NCBI RefSeq assembly: GCF_002834385.1
Contig: NZ_PITQ01000002.1
Location: 496,001-560,000, forward strand
Direction of reading: 5' to 3'
DNA length: 64,000 nt
Source: Rahnella sp. AA
GTDB taxonomy: Bacteria; Pseudomonadota; Gammaproteobacteria; Enterobacterales; Enterobacteriaceae
The stretch's first letter is position 1. Every line of letters begins with the position of its first letter. A program made the translations under genes and the position numbers. The notes beneath the pieces are model-generated. The model did no database searches. It saw nothing but the letters and a program-made list of their open reading frames with translations, and had not been told where the DNA came from. This document shows, one piece after another, positions 1-8,107 of the stretch.

Positions 1-1050
1 ATGAGTTTACCCGGCAGCAGCACCCTGCCCGCGATTTCTCAGGAGCGCCGCGATTGCGCGTTTCGCACCGGCCAGACCGCGGTGGATTTAGTGAAGCGCG
101 GCGTCAATGCACGCCAGATCATCACACCTGCGTCAATCCGCAATGCTATGGTTTACCTGCTGGCAACCGGCGGTTCCACCAACGCCATTTTGCATCTGCA
201 GGCCATTCATTACGAAGCCGAGTACGGGCATCTGCCGCTGTCGGATTTCGACAAACTGAGCCATCACGTTCCGCTGGTCGCCTCGCTGTATCCGGCGTCT
301 GAATACGACATGATTGATTTTTGGGAAGCCGGCGGCGTGGCCGCCGTCGAAAAAGAAATCAGCTCGCTGATGGACATTTCGGCACTGACCGTCAGCGGGC
401 AAACCAAAGCGCAATGGCTGGAAACCGCGTCTAAAACACGACGCCCGGAAGTCATCCACACGCTGGCTATTCCGGTGCGTAACGAAGCGGGTGTCGCCGT
501 GCTGCACGGTAATCTTTCACCGCTCGGCTGCGTGGTCAAACCTGCCGCCGTGCCGGAAAACCTCATGACGTTCAGCGGCCCGGCGGTGGTTTTTAACAGC
601 GAACAGGAATCCGTTGATGCCATTCTTTCCGGTGAAATTGCGCCGGGCAGCACGCTGGTTCTGCGTTATGAAGGACCGAAAGGCGGGCCGGGTATGCCGG
701 AAATGTACAAACCGATGAAATGCCTCGAAGGTATGGGGCTGTCGGACAGCTGCGCACTGATCACCGACGGTCGTTTTTCCGGCTCCAACCGCGGCCTGTT
801 CGTCGGGCATATTTCGCCGGAAGCCAGCGACGGCGGCGACCTGGCGCTGGTGCAGAACGGCGACATCATCACCATCAACATTCCCACCCGCGAACTGACG
901 CTCAACGTCAGCACAGAGATTCTGGCCGAACGCCGCACCCGCTGGGTGCCGGTCGAAAAACAGGTACCGCGCGGATTCCTGCGTTTATACCGCCGCTGGG
1001 CATTACCAGCCGCACAGGGCGCCGTTTTAGCCGACCGTGACGAGGAGTAA
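1..1050 (+). CDS. IlvD/Edd-family sugar-acid dehydratase, C-terminal part (5' end outside window)
   Basis: The reading frame is already open at base 1, and the first residues ([11 protein letters not shown]) match an internal segment of the IlvD/Edd dehydratases, so the ATG at base 1 is not the true start. About 349 residues remain of a family that is usually 570-600 long; the N-terminal Fe-S cysteines lie upstream of the window. Typical C-terminal family motifs are present, such as [13 protein letters not shown] and ITDGRFSG. These enzymes dehydrate dihydroxy-acids, including aldonic acids, to 2-keto-3-deoxy acids. The next gene starts 2 bases after the stop and encodes a DHDPS-family aldolase, followed by an SDR, which favours sugar-acid catabolism over branched-chain amino-acid synthesis. 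The exact substrate (arabonate, xylonate or another) cannot be read from the sequence. Confidence 0.85.
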   Translation: MSLPGSSTLPAISQERRDCAFRTGQTAVDLVKRGVNARQIITPASIRNAMVYLLATGGSTNAILHLQAIHYEAEYGHLPLSDFDKLSHHVPLVASLYPASEYDMIDFWEAGGVAAVEKEISSLMDISALTVSGQTKAQWLETASKTRRPEVIHTLAIPVRNEAGVAVLHGNLSPLGCVVKPAAVPENLMTFSGPAVVFNSEQESVDAILSGEIAPGSTLVLRYEGPKGGPGMPEMYKPMKCLEGMGLSDSCALITDGRFSGSNRGLFVGHISPEASDGGDLALVQNGDIITINIPTRELTLNVSTEILAERRTRWVPVEKQVPRGFLRLYRRWALPAAQGAVLADRDEE

Positions 1051-1052
1051 AA

Positions 1053-1955
1053 ATGATTCATTCTTCCGATATTTGCGGTGTCAATCCGATCGCCGCCATG
1101 CCCTTTACCCGGCTGGGTGAACCGGATTTCGCCAGTTTCAACCGGATGCTGGAACACCTTGCGGCCACCGGCATTCAGGGGCTGACACTGTTTGGCATCG
1201 CCAGCGAATTCCCCAAACTTGACGACAGCGAGCGCCTGCTGCTGGCCGATTGTTTTCTCTCGAGCCTGCAAGGCAGCGGCATTTTTCGCGCGATGTCCGT
1301 GACCGACCACAGCACAGAGGTAGCGGTGAAACGTGCGCGTGACTATCAGAAACGCGGTGCTGACGCACTGATGTTACTGCCGCCGTTCTTCCTGCAACCC
1401 GACGCTGCCGCGATTTCGCATCACATTTTCTCGGTGCTGGAAGCGGTGGATATTCCCGTGATGGTGCAATACGCGCCGGGGGAAACAGGGCTTGCGATCA
1501 CGCCCGAACAACTCAGCGATGTGGCGACACGCTACCCGCATGCGGTTTTCAAAATCGAATGTAACCCGCCGGTCAGCTACACCCGTGAATTCCTGCAACG
1601 CGCGCCGCAGGCCAGCGTGCTCAACGGCTACGCCGGTTTGTACATGCTGCAAATGCTGGAAGCCGGCGGTAAAGGTGTGATGCCCGGCTGCTCGTTCAGT
1701 GAAATCTACGTGCAGATTTACCGGCTGTGGCAGGCAGGAAAAACGGACGCGGCGCAAGCGCTGCATCAGCAACTTTTGCCGTGGATCCGGCCATGGATGA
1801 CGCACTGCGAATACATCATTCAGGTGGAAAAAACGATTTTGCACCGGCGCGGGATTATTGCGACAGATTACTGCCGCCATCCGGGCTGGACGCTGACCGC
1901 ACAAGACCATCAGACCATCGACAATTTCCTCACGACTTTTTCGGAGTTCCTATGA
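1053..1955 (+). CDS. DHDPS/NAL-family aldolase, probably 2-keto-3-deoxy sugar-acid aldolase
   Basis: This 300-residue protein has the length and motifs of the dihydrodipicolinate synthase/N-acetylneuraminate lyase family. A Schiff-base lysine is visible in FKIECNPP (about residue 168), and the partner tyrosine lies in VQYAPGETG (about residue 141). The usual GTTGE substrate loop is replaced by FGIASEF, which argues against true dihydrodipicolinate synthase. The upstream stop is preceded by GAGGAG, which serves as the ribosome binding site for this ATG. The stop overlaps the next start (ATGA). Sitting between a dehydratase and a dehydrogenase, it most likely cleaves or converts a 2-keto-3-deoxy acid to pyruvate or a 2-keto product. 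The substrate is not determined. Confidence 0.8.
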   Translation: MIHSSDICGVNPIAAMPFTRLGEPDFASFNRMLEHLAATGIQGLTLFGIASEFPKLDDSERLLLADCFLSSLQGSGIFRAMSVTDHSTEVAVKRARDYQKRGADALMLLPPFFLQPDAAAISHHIFSVLEAVDIPVMVQYAPGETGLAITPEQLSDVATRYPHAVFKIECNPPVSYTREFLQRAPQASVLNGYAGLYMLQMLEAGGKGVMPGCSFSEIYVQIYRLWQAGKTDAAQALHQQLLPWIRPWMTHCEYIIQVEKTILHRRGIIATDYCRHPGWTLTAQDHQTIDNFLTTFSEFL

Positions 1956-2725
1956 ACACATCTTCCCGCACGCCGCGCGTGGTGATTGTCACCGGCGCCA
2001 GCCAGGGCATCGGCAACGCTATCGCGCAAACCTTTCTGAATCAGGGCGATATTGTGGTCGGCTGCGCATTTTCCGCACCCGACAAAGCGCCTCACGCGCA
2101 GGATCTCAGCAAAAGATATCCTGATAAATTTTTCTATTACTCTGTCGATATGACCCGGACGGAAAGCATCGAAGAATTCATCAGCCGCGTGACTACCCGC
2201 TTTGGCCGCCTTGACGTGCTGGTCTCTAACGCCGGAAAAAATGTTTTCAAAGGCATCAGCTGTGAGCTGGAAGACTGGCATCACAATCTCGACCTGAACC
2301 TGCGCTCCCACTGGTACATTGCCAAATGCTGTCGCGAGCTTCTGGAAAAATCCAAAGGCGTCATTCTGGTGATGACCTCCAACCACGCCTTTTCCACTAT
2401 GCCGGGCTGCGCACCGTATAACATCACCAAACGCGCCCTGCTCTCGCTGGTACAAAGCCTCACCATCGAATGGGGCCCAGCCATCCGCACCGTCGGCATT
2501 GCACCCGGCTTTATCGACACCGCCGGAAATCAGGTGTGGTTTGATTCGCACGAAGACGGTGAGAAATCGCGGCAGGACACCATCAGCAAACACCCGGTAG
2601 GGCGCATCGGCACATCAGAAGAAGTGGGTGAACTTTGCCTGTATCTCGCCAGCCCGGCGGCCGGTTTCATCGCCGGTACCACGATTGTGATGGATGGGGG
2701 GAGGAGTGCGTTAATGCAGGACTGA
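1952..2725 (+). CDS. SDR-family oxidoreductase of the sugar-acid operon
   Basis: This is a 257-residue classical short-chain dehydrogenase. The N-terminal cofactor motif TGASQGIG begins near residue 14, the SNAGK motif sits near residue 93, and the catalytic YNITK (YxxxK) pair is present. The C-terminal end has the usual family signature with GTTIVMDGGRS. The ATG overlaps the aldolase stop by four bases (ATGA) and is preceded by CGGAG, so translational coupling is likely. Upstream in-frame ATG codons lie inside the aldolase gene and are not used. It probably oxidises a sugar or sugar lactone precursor, or reduces the aldolase product. It is the last gene of the operon on this strand. Confidence 0.8.
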   Translation: MNTSSRTPRVVIVTGASQGIGNAIAQTFLNQGDIVVGCAFSAPDKAPHAQDLSKRYPDKFFYYSVDMTRTESIEEFISRVTTRFGRLDVLVSNAGKNVFKGISCELEDWHHNLDLNLRSHWYIAKCCRELLEKSKGVILVMTSNHAFSTMPGCAPYNITKRALLSLVQSLTIEWGPAIRTVGIAPGFIDTAGNQVWFDSHEDGEKSRQDTISKHPVGRIGTSEEVGELCLYLASPAAGFIAGTTIVMDGGRSALMQD

Positions 2726-2883
2726 TGGGGCAGATACCGCTGCCCGGGCGGGTTCTCACTTGCAGTGATGGGCTTGTTCGAGAAGATTTCAGTTTCTCAA
2801 TTGCATTGAGGGGCTGACAACGGATCGAGAAAATTTCGGTTTTTCATGTACGGTGATCGCTCAGCGGCTCGCGCCGAAACCGA

Positions 2884-2914
2884 GCAAGGGAGGAAAGTGC
2901 TTTTCCTCCCTTGC
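2884..2914. terminator. Strong hairpin, possible terminator of the sugar-acid operon
   Basis: GCAAGGGAGGAAA (2884-2896) and TTTCCTCCCTTGC (2902-2914) form a perfect 13-bp stem with a 5-base loop. A run of six T residues follows, but only after about 13 further bases, so it is not a canonical intrinsic terminator. It may instead be part of the repeat-rich region. Confidence 0.4.
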
Positions 2915-3328
2915 ATCCCTCCCCGCTTTTTTCAACACGCGCTGTCGCTGGCTGGCTAAGTTTCAGCAGCCGCAGTTATTGCCGCGAAAACTTGCCGCTA
3001 CGCGGTTCCTTCGTTTCGGTCTTCGAGCCCACGGTCTCGAAACTCTCACTCAGCAAGCTTTCTGATAGCGGCCACTGGCTTTTAAACAAAGGCAAAGCCG
3101 CAGTGTAATTTTCAGATCAAAAGGAGTGAGGTTGCGAACTAAAAAGCCCCCAGCCGCTTTCAAAAATCACGCCGTAGCGAGAGGAGGAAAAACGCGTATC
3201 TTTATCGCGCGGTTTGTAACCCGAGTGAAGGGAACCGCGCAGCGGCGGGATTTTGCGGCACTAGCAAATATTGCTGAAACAGTGCCAGCGAGCGGCAGCG
3301 CGCAGTTAAAAAAGCGCGGGTGTCCAGA

Positions 3329-3457
3329 GGGCGCGCGCTTACGCGCCCTTTGGGTCAGTTTGGGCGGCAAGCCCAAGGTTTTGACCTTTGGGCCAGTTTG
3401 GGTGGCAACCCAAGGTCTTGATTTTGACCTTAAGGCCAGTTTGGACGGCAAGCCCAA
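3329..3457. repeat. Array of short hairpin repeats, about 40-bp period
   Basis: A GGGCGCG/CGCGCCC stem (3329-3348) is followed by three related units. Each unit contains CAGTTTGG, then a small stem-loop, then TTGACCTT or a similar sequence. The stems are TTGGGC-GGCAA-GCCCAA (3360-3376), TTGGGT-GGCA-ACCCAA (3398-3413) and TTGGAC-GGCAA-GCCCAA (3441-3457). In the second unit both arms have changed together (C-G to T-A), so pairing is kept, which suggests selection on, or origin from, a structured element. The units are spaced 38-43 bases. Confidence 0.65.
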
Positions 3458-3576
3458 GTTCTCACCCCAAAGGCATCGCCTTGACTCCTCCAGGGCACAT
3501 TCTCAGCGTCACGCGCCATTATCTCCTGCTAGACTTTTGAATCTTAAACACCCTTAAATGCAGACGGAGCATCCTC

Positions 3577-4428
3577 ATGTCAGAACAGTATCAACCGCCT
3601 AAAGTCTGGACCTGGAATAAAGACGAAGTCAGCAAGTTCTCAAACATAAACCGTCCGGTTGCAGGCCCGACTCACGAGAAAACGCTGCCGGTCGGCAAAC
3701 ACCCGTTGCAGCTGTATTCTCTGGGCACGCCAAACGGCCAGAAGGTGACGATCCTTCTCGAAGAATTGCTGGCGCTGGGCGAAAGCGGCGCGGAGTACGA
3801 CGCACATTTGATTCGCATTAACGAAGGCGATCAGTTCTCCAGCGGTTTTGTTGATGTGAACCCGAATTCAAAGATCCCGGCGCTGCTGGATAACTCAGCT
3901 AAACCGCCAATCCGCGTATTTGAATCCGGCAATATCCTGCTGTACCTGGCGGAGAAATTCGGTCAGTTCCTGCCGAAAGATCTCGCGGGACGCACTGAAA
4001 CCCTTAACTGGCTGTTCTGGTTGCAAGGATCTGCACCGTATCTGGGCGGCGGTTTCGGGCATTTCTATAATTACGCGCCGGTCAAAATCGAATACGCCAT
4101 CAACCGTTTTACGATGGAAGCCAAGCGCCAGCTCGACGTGCTGGACCGCCAGCTGGCCGATCACCGCTTTATTGCCGGTGAAGACTACACGATTGCCGAT
4201 ATCGCCATTTTCACCTGGTACGGCAGCCTCGCGCAGGGTGGCCTGTACGATTCCGCCGAGTTCCTGGATATCCAGTCCTACAAAAACTTCCAGCGCTGGG
4301 CGGCGGAAGTAGCAGGTCGTCCGGCAGTTAAACGCGGCCGTATCGTCAACCGCACCTGGGGCGAGCCAGATCAGCAACTGGCAGAGCGCCATGACGCGTC
4401 AGATTTTGATGACAAACTGAAATCCTGA
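3577..4428 (+). CDS. yghU: YghU-type glutathione transferase / disulfide-bond oxidoreductase
   Basis: The 283-residue product closely follows E. coli YghU (about 288 residues). A long N-terminal extension (residues 1-43) precedes a thioredoxin-fold GST domain with SLGTPNGQKV at 48-57, the region that contacts glutathione. An all-helical GST C-terminal domain follows, with the usual ADIAIFTWYG segment. YghU-type enzymes reduce disulfides and organic hydroperoxides using glutathione and act in the cytosol. The ATG at 3577 is preceded by GACGGAGCATCCTC, which provides a ribosome binding site. It is convergent with the dienelactone hydrolase gene, and a bidirectional hairpin terminator lies between them. 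Confidence 0.9.
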   Translation: MSEQYQPPKVWTWNKDEVSKFSNINRPVAGPTHEKTLPVGKHPLQLYSLGTPNGQKVTILLEELLALGESGAEYDAHLIRINEGDQFSSGFVDVNPNSKIPALLDNSAKPPIRVFESGNILLYLAEKFGQFLPKDLAGRTETLNWLFWLQGSAPYLGGGFGHFYNYAPVKIEYAINRFTMEAKRQLDVLDRQLADHRFIAGEDYTIADIAIFTWYGSLAQGGLYDSAEFLDIQSYKNFQRWAAEVAGRPAVKRGRIVNRTWGEPDQQLAERHDASDFDDKLKS

Positions 4429-4454
4429 TCCCTGTCGGATTAAGCCAGAATGCA

Positions 4455-4483
4455 AAAAGGGCAGGATCATCTCCTGCCCTTTT
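4455..4483. terminator. Bidirectional terminator between yghU and the dienelactone hydrolase gene
   Basis: AAAAGGGCAGGA and TCCTGCCCTTTT form a perfect 12-bp stem with a 5-base loop, with A- and T-rich flanks that suit termination on both strands between two convergent genes. Confidence 0.85.
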
Positions 4484-4486
4484 CAG

Positions 4487-5392
4487 TTATGCCGTCTCAG
4501 TCTTCGGGTCGAGATACTTTTTAAACCAGGCGATGGTGCGCCCCCACGCCAGATCGGCGGCCGCTTTGTCATAACGCGGCGTCGAATCGTTGTGGAACCC
4601 GTGATTCACGCCGGGATAAACATACCCTTCATACACTTTATCGTTCGCCTTGAGCGCGGCCTCATACGCCGGCCAGCCGTCGGTAATCGGCTTATCGAGC
4701 TCAGCGTAATGCAGCAGTAATGGCGCTTTGATGCGCGGCACGTCTTCGGCTTTTGGCTGGCGTCCGTAAAACGGCACCGCCGCCGCCAGTTCCGGGTAAG
4801 CCACCGCCGCCGCGTTTGCCACGCCGCCGCCATAACAGAAACCGGTAATACCGACTTTTCCGGTGCCCGTTTCGTGGTGCATCAGGAATTCCACAGCGGC
4901 AAAAAAGTCATTCATGAGTTTGGTGGGATCCACTTTCTGCTGAAGCTCGCGGCCTTTCTCATCGTTACCGGGATAACCACCGACAGAACTCAGGCCGTCC
5001 GGTGCCAGCGCCACAAATCCGGCTTTCGCCACGCGGCGCGCAACGTCTTCGATATACGGATTCAGGCCCCGGTTTTCATGCACCACCACCACACCCGGCA
5101 CTTTTCCGGCGGCTTTTGCCGGACGTACCAGATAGGCTTTTACGCTGCCGTGCCCCTTCGGCGACGGATACTGAATATATTCCGCCACAATATCAGGGTC
5201 GGTAAACTGCACCTGTTCGGCGTAGGCGTAATTGGGCGTCATCAGCGTGGAGAGCGCCGCCAGCGACAGGCCACCCGCCACAAATTTTGCCGAGAGATCG
5301 AGAAACTCGCGTTTTGTCATTTTGCCGTGAACATAAAAATCAAAGTATTCGAGCAGTTCTGGCGGAAAATCTTTAGCTGTCATTCGCGTCAT
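4487..5392 (-). CDS. yghX: Dienelactone hydrolase family protein (YghX-like) with a Tat-like N-terminal segment
   Basis: The chosen start at 5392 gives 301 residues and has CGGAG eight bases upstream; an in-frame ATG at 5494 lacks such a site. The catalytic Cys-Asp-His triad of dienelactone hydrolases is visible as Cys186 in GFCYGG, Asp233 in AELDKP and His264 in NHGFHN. Residues 26-31 (TKREFL) followed by a hydrophobic stretch (36-50) and an AYA site resemble a twin-arginine export signal with one Arg replaced by Lys, set about 25 residues in from the N terminus. The family hydrolyses lactone or ester bonds, and the natural substrate here is unknown. E. coli yghX encodes a related protein; the symbol is by similarity only. 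Confidence 0.8.
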   Translation of the reverse strand: MTRMTAKDFPPELLEYFDFYVHGKMTKREFLDLSAKFVAGGLSLAALSTLMTPNYAYAEQVQFTDPDIVAEYIQYPSPKGHGSVKAYLVRPAKAAGKVPGVVVVHENRGLNPYIEDVARRVAKAGFVALAPDGLSSVGGYPGNDEKGRELQQKVDPTKLMNDFFAAVEFLMHHETGTGKVGITGFCYGGGVANAAAVAYPELAAAVPFYGRQPKAEDVPRIKAPLLLHYAELDKPITDGWPAYEAALKANDKVYEGYVYPGVNHGFHNDSTPRYDKAAADLAWGRTIAWFKKYLDPKTETA

Positions 5393-5546
5393 CGTCAGGC
5401 TCCGTTCCGGGAAATTGAAGACTAAATAATGGTCTGCTTTTGGCTTTTTTGTAAACTGATTGTGAAATTGGATTTCAATCCGTCGCCTCAGCAAACCCTT
5501 TTGCCTGCCGACAATGCTAAACTGCGTTCAGTCAAAAGGAGACGCT

Positions 5547-5747
5547 ATGAATAACAATCTCGCAGGTCTTACCCAGGAAGAAATGGAAAAAGTGAGTGCC
5601 GGACTGGCGGCCGGAACCGTCGCCGTGCGCGAACGCAATAACCTTCCCGTCAACGCACAGGAAGTTGAGATGGAGCAACCGGAACATCTGCGTCCTTACT
5701 TTCGCGAGCGGCTGGAACACTACCGCAGCCAGCCCGCCAAAAAGTAA
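5547..5747 (+). CDS. holE: DNA polymerase III theta subunit homologue (HolE-like, short)
   Basis: The 66-residue product aligns with E. coli HolE (76 residues) from memory. It shares [12 protein letters not shown], a central ERNNLPV, and the family's most conserved block, [14 protein letters not shown]. Theta binds the epsilon proofreading subunit (DnaQ) of the polymerase III core and stabilises it. The start ATG at 5547 has AAAGGAGA seven bases upstream, and the earlier in-frame ATG at 5514 has no such site. It lacks about ten C-terminal residues of the E. coli protein. Its neighbours have no replication role. It ends five bases before the stop of the convergent LysR gene. It may be the only theta gene or a paralogue, which cannot be told from this window. 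Confidence 0.85.
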   Translation: MNNNLAGLTQEEMEKVSAGLAAGTVAVRERNNLPVNAQEVEMEQPEHLRPYFRERLEHYRSQPAKK

Positions 5748-5752
5748 AACCG

Positions 5753-6634
5753 TTACTGCCCGGCGGCGAAAAAGCCGGTGATGGCATCAGTCAGATACGT
5801 CGCCGGTTCGCCCGGCTGCATCTGTCCCCGATGGAGGCTGATGCCGATGTCACCCGGCGCGGGCAGGTCATCCAGAACCTTCAGGGCGGCAGGCCTGCCA
5901 AAATCCGAGCGCAAAGTAATGCCCAAACCGGCGGATAACGCCGCCCAAATCCCGCCCAGGCTACGGCTGGTAAAGGCAATCCGCCACGGGATCCCTGCGT
6001 TATCCAGCGCCGTCGTCGCCGCATTTCGCATCAGGCATGGCGCTTCAAACACCAGCAAAGGCAGCGGTTCACCGGTTTGCAGATAATGCGCCAGTGAGAA
6101 ATTTTGCGGCCCAACCCAGCGCAGCGGAATACGGCCCAGTGACCGGCTGGTGGGGAAAAACGGGGCGTCGTCCGCCTGCCAGCACACCGCCAGATCGAAT
6201 TCGTTATGCCGGATCCCGTCGAGCAATTGCTGGTTTCGCGTGATGCTGGCAGAAAGCTGTACCTGCGGATGCGCGCGGGTGAACGTGCCGAGAATGGCCG
6301 GTAACAGCGCCTCGCCGAAATCTTCCTGCATGCCGAGACTGATGCTGCCGCTCAGCGTGCTGGCCGATAACGCCGCGCTGGCTTCGTCGTTGAGGCTCAA
6401 AATCCGCCGCGCATAGCTGAGCATAACTTCGCCCTGCGCGGTCAAAATCAGATGCCTTCCCGCCTTTTGCACCAGTTCCGTGCCCGCCTGCTGCTCCAGC
6501 TTTTTCAGCTGCGCGCTGACCGCCGACGTCGAGCGCCCGAGGCGATCAGCCGCCAGCACAAAACTTCCCAGTTCGATGCCGGCGACAAAACTGCGCAGCG
6601 CTTCTGCATCAAAAGTTACCGGTCGTTTAGCCAC
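5753..6634 (-). CDS. LysR-family transcriptional regulator (LrhA-like subgroup)
   Basis: The 293-residue protein has an N-terminal winged helix-turn-helix (residues about 10-68, with SFVLAADRLGRSTSAVSAQLKKLE) and a C-terminal effector-binding domain. The helix-turn-helix and the segment ARRILSLNDEA resemble the LrhA/HexA subgroup. It is divergent from the CMD/tautomerase/DUF4865 operon with a 105-bp shared promoter region, the classical layout for a LysR protein controlling the neighbouring operon and itself. The inducer is unknown. Confidence in the family is high; the regulated target is inferred from position only. Confidence 0.88.
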   Translation of the reverse strand: MAKRPVTFDAEALRSFVAGIELGSFVLAADRLGRSTSAVSAQLKKLEQQAGTELVQKAGRHLILTAQGEVMLSYARRILSLNDEASAALSASTLSGSISLGMQEDFGEALLPAILGTFTRAHPQVQLSASITRNQQLLDGIRHNEFDLAVCWQADDAPFFPTSRSLGRIPLRWVGPQNFSLAHYLQTGEPLPLLVFEAPCLMRNAATTALDNAGIPWRIAFTSRSLGGIWAALSAGLGITLRSDFGRPAALKVLDDLPAPGDIGISLHRGQMQPGEPATYLTDAITGFFAAGQ

Positions 6635-6739
6635 GTTTAATCATCCCGTTTTTATGGATTAATGCTGCTGATATTTTCGATATTAAGGATAATCATAACG
6701 CCTTATGCTCCTTTTCACACCCGCAAAAAGGAGCCTGAT

Positions 6740-7066
6740 ATGAGCACCACGAAACCATCCCCCATGCAGCCACCTGAAACCATGACGCGCCTGACGCCAA
6801 AGCTCGCGCAAGTGACTGAGCAGGTTTTGTTTGGCGACCTGTGGCAACGCAGCGAGCTGCCTGCGCGCGACCGCAGCCTGATTACCGTCGCTGCGCTGAT
6901 TGCGCTGAACCGCACCGAACAACTGCCGTTTCATCTGGAACTGGCCGTCAGAAATGGCGTCACGCACGGCGAACTGAGCGAAGTGATCACGCATCTGGCA
7001 TTTTATGCCGGATGGCCCGCCGCGGCTTCTGCGCTGACCCGTTTCGCTGCGCTCGACCCGCAATAA
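6740..7066 (+). CDS. Carboxymuconolactone decarboxylase (AhpD-like) family protein
   Basis: The start at 6740 has AAAAAGGAG seven bases upstream and gives 108 residues, normal for single-domain CMD proteins. The core segment RSLITVAALIALNRTEQLP followed by HLELAVRNGVT and EVITHLAFYAGWPAA is typical of the family. No CxxC pair is present, so a peroxidase partner role like AhpD is unlikely and a small-molecule decarboxylase or binding role is possible. It is the first gene of a three-gene operon with a tautomerase-family gene (15 bp downstream) and a DUF4865 gene, opposite a LysR regulator. Confidence 0.82.
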   Translation: MSTTKPSPMQPPETMTRLTPKLAQVTEQVLFGDLWQRSELPARDRSLITVAALIALNRTEQLPFHLELAVRNGVTHGELSEVITHLAFYAGWPAAASALTRFAALDPQ

Positions 7067-7081
7067 CAGAGGAAAGTCATC

Positions 7082-7489
7082 ATGCCTTTTACCCGAATTT
7101 CACTACCTGAACACCGTCTCGAAGGCTGGAAAAAAGCGATTTCAACCGTCTTGCAGGACGCGCTGGTCACGACATTTTCAGTCCCTAAAGACGATTGCTT
7201 CCAGCTGTTTGAACCGGCCAGCCGGGATCAGCGGGTGATCAACCCGACATATCTGGCAGGGCCGGGCAGCAGCCGCTCTGACGATTTTCTGCTGTTCCAC
7301 ATCACGGCGGGGAAACCCCGGGATGTGGCTCAGAAAGGCGCGCTGTACCGTTATCTGAACGAAAACTTGCACGCAGAAATCGGCATAGACCCGGCAGATA
7401 TCATGATTGTGGTGAATTTCACCCAGCCCGAAGACTGGTCATTCAGCCACGGTGACGTCTTCCGTATTGCCGGCATCAGCCACTCATAA
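7082..7489 (+). CDS. Tautomerase-superfamily protein
   Basis: The 135-residue product begins MPFTRISL, so processing of the initiator Met would expose Pro at position 1, the catalytic base of tautomerases (4-oxalocrotonate tautomerase/MIF superfamily). The length corresponds to a double-unit fold, and the second half contains NLHAEIGIDPADIMIVVNFTQ-like strands typical of the 'tautomerase_2' type. The ATG follows AGAGGAAAGTCATC. It is the middle gene of the operon. The substrate is not known; the combination with a CMD protein suggests processing of an enol or lactone intermediate, which is inference. Confidence 0.8.
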   Translation: MPFTRISLPEHRLEGWKKAISTVLQDALVTTFSVPKDDCFQLFEPASRDQRVINPTYLAGPGSSRSDDFLLFHITAGKPRDVAQKGALYRYLNENLHAEIGIDPADIMIVVNFTQPEDWSFSHGDVFRIAGISHS

Positions 7490-7500
7490 GGGGCCAATAC

Positions 7501-8046
7501 ATGATTGCGATGCAATACAGTTTCACGCTGCCTGCGGATTACGATATGGGGATTATTGAACGGCGGATTGCCGATAACGGGCATTTGCTGGACGGCTTTC
7601 CGGGGCTGATTTTCAAAACCTATCTGTATGCCCGCCGGGATGATACTGCGACGGGCAGTGAGGAAAATCTCTACGCGCCGTTTTATCTGTGGCAGGACGC
7701 GGAAAGCATGCACCGTTTTCTGCTCAGCGCCGGTTTTCAGGGCGTCGCGAAAGCCTTCGGATGGCCGCAGGTCCGGGTTTATCCGGTGCTTTCCGCCCGA
7801 ATCAGTCACGATGTAGCGGCAGCTATTTTTGCCCGGAGACAGATTACGGATATCACGCCTTACAGCGATCTCACGCAGCTAAACACTGAAGAGACCGGCA
7901 ACGAGGCGCTTATCAGCGTAACCGCATGGGACACAATAAACTGGAAGAGGATACGTTTTACGGCCGGGGGAAATGTGCAGTCCGGAAACGGTCAGCATTA
8001 TCGTATCGGGCATATTTCATTACCCGGTGAAGAAGCGGCTGGTTGA
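7501..8046 (+). CDS. DUF4865 family protein
   Basis: This 181-residue protein matches the DUF4865 family as I remember it: MQYSFTLPADYDM at the N terminus, then FPGLIFKTYLYARR, and NLYAPFYLWQD. The predicted fold is probably a ferredoxin-like alpha-beta barrel, but no catalytic residue can be named. The ATG lies 12 bases after the tautomerase stop with AAGGGG before it. The family is commonly found next to tautomerase-type genes and LysR regulators, as here. Function is unknown. Confidence 0.75.
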   Translation: MIAMQYSFTLPADYDMGIIERRIADNGHLLDGFPGLIFKTYLYARRDDTATGSEENLYAPFYLWQDAESMHRFLLSAGFQGVAKAFGWPQVRVYPVLSARISHDVAAAIFARRQITDITPYSDLTQLNTEETGNEALISVTAWDTINWKRIRFTAGGNVQSGNGQHYRIGHISLPGEEAAG

Positions 8047-8059
8047 AGAAAATGCGGTC

Positions 8060-8090
8060 CCCCTTCCGGCAAAAAATGCGCAGGAAGGGG
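8060..8090. terminator. Hairpin between the DUF4865 gene and fhlA
   Basis: CCCCTTCC (8060-8067) pairs with GGAAGGGG (8083-8090) around a 15-base loop between two convergent genes. There is no T-tract longer than three, so termination by this hairpin alone is uncertain. Confidence 0.5.
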
Positions 8091-8107
8091 ATTTCGGGCT
8101 GTGTGCC

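Larger units (their letters stand above)
2726..3576. other. Gene-free, hairpin-rich intergenic region
   Basis: No convincing gene is present in these 851 bases. A weak hairpin GGGCAG-N6-CTGCCC lies at 2728-2745, just past the SDR stop, but has no T-tract. A strong 13-bp hairpin follows at 2884-2914, and an array of short hairpins lies at 3329-3457. Two loosely similar segments (around 2774-2800 and 2824-2850) share the pattern TCGAGAA-ATTTC. The composition and repeated hairpins suggest a decayed or dispersed repeat element rather than coding DNA. The yghU promoter must lie in the last part of the region. Confidence 0.6.

Noticed and set aside
3126-3557. GTG-started 143-codon open frame on the plus strand in the repeat region
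   Set aside because: The GTG overlaps the only possible ribosome site, the frame runs through the hairpin array, and the translation resembles no protein family.
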